Origin: DAOTVS01 sp034436375
GTDB taxonomy: Bacteria; Chloroflexota; Anaerolineae; SpSt-313
DNA length: 10,146 bases
Reading direction: 5' to 3'
Assembly (NCBI GenBank): GCA_034436375.1
Contig: DAOTVS010000049.1
Location: 1-10,146 of the forward strand
This document shows positions 7,510-10,146 of the stretch, in pieces. The notes under the pieces are model-generated. The model searched no databases, was not told the origin of the DNA, and saw only the letters and a list, made by a program, of their open reading frames with translations. Position numbers and translations under genes: made by a program. Within the stretch, counting starts at the first letter, position 1, and each line of letters starts with the position of its first letter.

Positions 7510-9407
7510 GATATGGATCCCGTTTCCTGATGCTCGCCTGGTGGGCTCGCTTCGTGCTCTGGTATGGCCGGTACAGCCTCAGCCCCCCGGCGGAGGGTGG
7601 TGCGCAGAAAGAGAGATGAGGCCAGAGCACTAGCCGGCAGGTAGATCAGCAGGCTATTCCATCCCAGTTGGTGCAGGAGACCGTGGGAGAGGGTCAGTAT
7701 GCTGGGCAGGAGCGCCCAGGCCACGGCCGGGCCCAAATAGAGAAGCAAGGCCCCAACCAGGGTAAAGCCGCCAAAAAGCCAGCCCAGGCCTGGGAAGCCC
7801 GCCAGCGCCCCCAAAAACTCGATCAGGAGCACCTGCGGCATGGGCAACTCCAGGATAGCCAGGGGGTTACGCTGCGCTGCTGGCGGGCGCAGGAAGCGCA
7901 GGCGGGCGCGCAGCGCGTGCCGGTAGGAACCTGTGGCCTGGTAGGCATGCAGGGCAAACGCCAAAAGGCCCGCTAACTGCAGCGCCGCAGCCACCAGAGG
8001 GCCAGCTGGCCCGCCCAGGCCAAACCCCGTCAGGTAGGCCAACAGGAGGCCGGCGCCCAAGAAGCCCAGCCCCGCCTGAGAAAGCCGCGCCGTGGCACTG
8101 GGCCCCCCCCGCTCTAGCAGCAGATTGTCGGCCAGGGTCAGGGCTGGCAGGAGCACCACTGCGCCCAGGGCCAGCTCACCGTGGGCCACTGCCAGGGGAT
8201 CGTCGAGGCGGGGCGATAGAAAGCCCAGCAGAGCTCCATGCAGCCCCGCCAGCAGCGCAAAAACCAGGCCGACACTCAGGGTTCCCACCATGACCCGGGG
8301 CAAATAACGGCGCGCCGCCCGGGCCAGGCGTATGATCTGCAGCGCATAGACCGCCAGCGCCACCAGCAGCGCTAACCCCGTCAAGCCCAGGGCAAGGGAG
8401 CGCCACGGCTCCAGACTCAGCGCAGCCTGATCGGGGCTCAGGCCTGAACGGGGGGCCACATAGGCCTCGTACACCACCAGGCCCACACGCACCAGGTAAA
8501 AGGTCAAAGCCGCGCCCACAAGGGCCCCGAGGATGCGGTTAGCCTGTTGCCAGTCGGTGCGGCGCTCAGCTCTGCGCTCCAAAAAGTAGACAAAGGTGGC
8601 CACCGCAATCGGCGCCAGCCCCCCCAGGATCAGGTACAGGTGGGTATAGCCCTGCCCATTGAGCAACGCCAGTGCCGCAGTGCGCTCAAAGGCCCAGTCG
8701 CCGGGCAGGCTGACCAGAACGCGCTGGCCGACGACCACAAAGAGAGCGGCCGCCGAGGCCACCAGCCAGCGGGTCAGGTTTCGACGGTGCCGCGGCCAGA
8801 TGACATGGTGGCCAGATTGCACCGTGAGCAACACCAGCAGGGCAAAGGTCCAAAAGCCGGCATCGCGGGCGCCCTCGAAGAGCCAGCGCGGGAATGCGGA
8901 CCAGGGGCCGAGCCAGGCTATTGCCCCGGCATAGGAAGCCCCGGCGTGCACATAGAGGCCCTCCAGCAAACCCACCGTCACTGTTGTGAGGGTTGACAGG
9001 AGCAAGCCTGCCAGGGTCAGGATAAAAGAGATGCGGGCCAGGCTGTGATTGCGCAGCGGCCGGCCAATCAGTCGCGGCAGCGCATAGCAGGTGAGGCCCA
9101 TGGCCAGCATGACCCCGCCGCCGGCGACAATGAGTTGTTGGCGCACTTCATCAACCAGGAGTTGAGCCGGCTCCCCAGCCTGGAAGAGCCAGTGGCGGAC
9201 CGGAGGCAGTTGTACAATGAAGCCATGTATGCCCCCCAACAGGAGGTTGGCAGCGGCGGCCAGAAGGTATTTGGGGAGGGCGCTATCATAGCCGGCGATC
9301 TCCGCCCGGGTAAAGGCATGCGCTTCAGGCAGCGGCGCCTGAGTATACCGCCGCGCCAGCCACAGGACCAGCCAAAGGACGGCAAGACCGCCGAGAATGA
9401 TAAACAT
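7506..9407 (-). CDS. Polytopic membrane protein, heme-copper oxidase subunit I-like with a reduced histidine set
   Basis: 633 aa with about 15-16 hydrophobic membrane spans and a polar tail (about 602-633). I chose the ATG at 9407 because GAGGA lies 4 nt upstream; a GTG at 9491 would add 28 polar residues and place AGGAG only 2 nt from the start. YALPRLIGRPL (107-117) followed by LARISF resembles the YyLPRltGRpL signature of heme-copper oxidases, and YTHLYLILGG (254-263) resembles their HFH heme-ligand helix with the second His changed to Tyr. Similar hairpins recur near 89-112 and 407-433, and GIHG (59-62) recurs as GLHG (388-391). An HH pair is at 200-201. Few histidines remain for two hemes and a copper. 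It stands alone, without oxidase subunit II or cytochrome genes beside it. Membrane location is sure; the family link is moderate; function is unknown. Confidence 0.6.
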   Translation of the reverse strand: MFIILGGLAVLWLVLWLARRYTQAPLPEAHAFTRAEIAGYDSALPKYLLAAAANLLLGGIHGFIVQLPPVRHWLFQAGEPAQLLVDEVRQQLIVAGGGVMLAMGLTCYALPRLIGRPLRNHSLARISFILTLAGLLLSTLTTVTVGLLEGLYVHAGASYAGAIAWLGPWSAFPRWLFEGARDAGFWTFALLVLLTVQSGHHVIWPRHRRNLTRWLVASAAALFVVVGQRVLVSLPGDWAFERTAALALLNGQGYTHLYLILGGLAPIAVATFVYFLERRAERRTDWQQANRILGALVGAALTFYLVRVGLVVYEAYVAPRSGLSPDQAALSLEPWRSLALGLTGLALLVALAVYALQIIRLARAARRYLPRVMVGTLSVGLVFALLAGLHGALLGFLSPRLDDPLAVAHGELALGAVVLLPALTLADNLLLERGGPSATARLSQAGLGFLGAGLLLAYLTGFGLGGPAGPLVAAALQLAGLLAFALHAYQATGSYRHALRARLRFLRPPAAQRNPLAILELPMPQVLLIEFLGALAGFPGLGWLFGGFTLVGALLLYLGPAVAWALLPSILTLSHGLLHQLGWNSLLIYLPASALASSLFLRTTLRRGAEAVPAIPEHEASPPGEHQETGSIS

Positions 9408-9484
9408 TGATTCCTCAAGTGCTGCAGGGTCGTTGTTGGTGGAAGCAAGAAATGTGCCAACTGCGGCCCTGAGAGCGGCCAAGT

Positions 9485-9514
9485 TTGACACCGCTCCTGT
9501 GCCGGTGGTAGAGT
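9485..9514 (+). promoter_or_regulatory. Sigma-70-type promoter for the response regulator gene
   Basis: A perfect TTGACA (9485-9490) is followed by 18 nt and TAGAGT (9509-9514, four of six consensus bases). The start near 9521 would leave a leader of about 98 nt. The promoter lies inside the extra N-terminal region that a GTG start at 9491 of the divergent membrane gene would need, which mildly favours the shorter form of that gene. Confidence 0.5.
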
Positions 9515-9618
9515 CACCAAACCTGCGCCCGGCGCTTTGGCTGTATCAGCACTGCCCAGTCGCGCCGGGGCCGCCGCGCTCTGCCGGCGGTCCAAATCGC
9601 AGGATGGCGAAAGGGGCA

Positions 9619-10002
9619 ATGTGGGTGGAAAAGCATTGCGCGGTGCTCGTGGTTGAGGATGATCAATCCACAGCCGAGTTTGTGCAGTGGGCGCTGAGCG
9701 ACGAGGGCTATCATGTAGAGCTCGCCAGGAATGGCGATGAAGCCCTGAGGTTCGTGGAAACACAGCGCCCGGCCCTGGTGCTGCTTGACATCGTGTTGCC
9801 GGTCGTCGATGGGATCGCCGTGTTACAGGCCTTGCGCGCCCGCTGGCGCAGGAGCATTCCGGTCATCCTCATGACTGCTGGCCGCAACGGCAGCGAGCAG
9901 GCGCCGTCTCTTGAGGCCGACGGCCTGTTGCTCAAGCCTTTCGACCTGAGCGACCTGCTCGGGCTGGTGCGCGCATGGGTCGGGGAGCCCTGCGTGGGGT
10001 AG
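9619..10002 (+). CDS. Single-domain CheY-like response regulator
   Basis: 127 aa, only a receiver domain, so it probably signals by protein contact rather than by binding DNA. Key residues are all present: acidic pocket VVEDD (E13, D14, D15), phosphoacceptor D57 in LVLLDIVLPVVDG, switch Thr 86 in ILMTAG, and Lys 106 in LLLKPF. The start is uncertain. ATG 9619 has AAAGG 4 nt upstream, while GTG 9625 has AAGGGG at an 8-nt spacing; either gives an intact receiver fold. The frame is open upstream to 9397, but that extension has no domain and crosses the promoter region. No histidine kinase is visible, so it is an orphan here. It is divergent from the membrane protein gene and is followed after 3 nt by tandem repeats. 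Confidence 0.9.
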   Translation: MWVEKHCAVLVVEDDQSTAEFVQWALSDEGYHVELARNGDEALRFVETQRPALVLLDIVLPVVDGIAVLQALRARWRRSIPVILMTAGRNGSEQAPSLEADGLLLKPFDLSDLLGLVRAWVGEPCVG

Positions 10003-10005
10003 ACT

Positions 10006-10047
10006 CGTAATAAGTAAACCGTAATAAGTGAACCGTAATAAGTAAGG
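10006..10047 (+). repeat. Three tandem 14-bp repeats, consensus CGTAATAAGTRAAC
   Basis: Copies lie at 10006-10019, 10020-10033 and 10034-10047. The second differs from the first at one base (A to G), and the third ends AAGG instead of AAAC. The AT-rich units contrast with the GC-rich surroundings and carry stops in several frames. The second and third copies run into the left arm of the following inverted repeat, and their reverse complements reappear at the window end. Confidence 0.85.
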
Positions 10048-10146
10048 TCGCCATTCCGAAATAGGTGTTGCTTTCCACCATCACGCCAAGACGTGGGCTG
10101 AGCAACACCTATTTCGGAATGGCGACCTTACTTATTACGGTTCACT
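10027..10146. repeat. Perfect inverted repeat: 46-bp arms, 28-nt loop, reaching the window end
   Basis: The left arm 10027-10072 is the exact reverse complement of 10101-10146, with loop 10073-10100. Base composition differs from the flanking genes. The right arm reaches the last base, so the repeat may be longer: the left flank predicts TATTACGG as the next bases. It could be a small non-autonomous element (MITE-like), paired ends of an insertion sequence, a strong transcript-end hairpin for the response regulator, or a fold-back assembly artefact at a contig end. There is no room for a transposase between the arms. Confidence 0.9.

Noticed and set aside
9408..9491. GTG start at 9491 for the membrane protein
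   Set aside because: It adds a polar, domain-less 28-residue leader and its Shine-Dalgarno-like AGGAG is only 2 nt away. ATG 9407 has GAGGA at a workable distance and starts right at the first membrane span.
9397..9618. Extended N-terminus of the response regulator (start at 9397)
   Set aside because: The extra 74 residues show no domain, overlap the divergent gene start and cover a good TTGACA promoter. The receiver domain fits a start at 9619 or 9625.
10006..10146. Retron, CRISPR or integron attC interpretation of the terminal repeats
   Set aside because: No reverse transcriptase, Cas gene or integrase is in the window; the tandem units have no spacers between them and the arms are perfect, unlike attC sites.
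1..10146. A new defence or other multi-gene system across the window
   Set aside because: Only the SbcD-SbcC-like pair forms a clear operon. The remaining genes are on alternating strands with separate control regions and no shared functional signature.

Overview
The window is GC-rich, densely coded bacterial DNA and looks like a metagenomic or draft contig. It opens inside a gene and stops inside a large inverted repeat. There is no rRNA, tRNA, CRISPR array, transposase or phage gene to anchor taxonomy. The gene families and the high-GC codon use would suit a Chloroflexota-like bacterium, but this is only an impression.

Layout. (a) 1-3700, minus strand: a two-gene operon for an Mre11/Rad50-type DNA repair pair. 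The SbcD/YhaO-like nuclease subunit comes first and overlaps the SbcC/YhaN-like ATPase subunit by 4 bp (ATGA). The ATPase runs off the left edge just after its ABC signature motif. (b) 3701-3873: intergenic, with a possible promoter and a small palindrome. (c) 3874-5670, minus strand: a cytoplasmic glycoside hydrolase family 2 enzyme with both catalytic glutamates. (d) 5671-5783: a divergent intergenic region with candidate promoters on both strands. (e) 5784-7493, plus strand: an exported, probably lipid-anchored protein with an N-terminal jelly-roll-like domain and a C-terminal GH39-like domain whose NEP catalytic motif is replaced. (f) 7506-9407, minus strand, convergent with the previous gene: a polytopic membrane protein that looks like a heme-copper oxidase subunit I relative with a thinned histidine set and internal repeats. 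(g) 9619-10002, plus strand: a single-domain CheY-like response regulator behind a good sigma-70-type promoter. (h) 10003-10146: three 14-bp tandem repeats running into a perfect inverted repeat with 46-bp arms and a 28-nt loop, reaching the last base.

How the parts may work together. The repair pair is a clear functional unit. The GH2 enzyme and the GH39-like lipoprotein share a divergent control region and may both belong to glycan handling at and inside the cell surface; this is inference. The membrane protein and the response regulator show no clear link to their neighbours. I do not see a convincing new multi-gene system. The items most worth a second look are the terminal inverted repeat, the histidine-poor oxidase-like protein, the altered second metal site of the Mre11-like subunit with its hook-less Rad50-like partner, and the apparently non-catalytic GH39-like lipoprotein.
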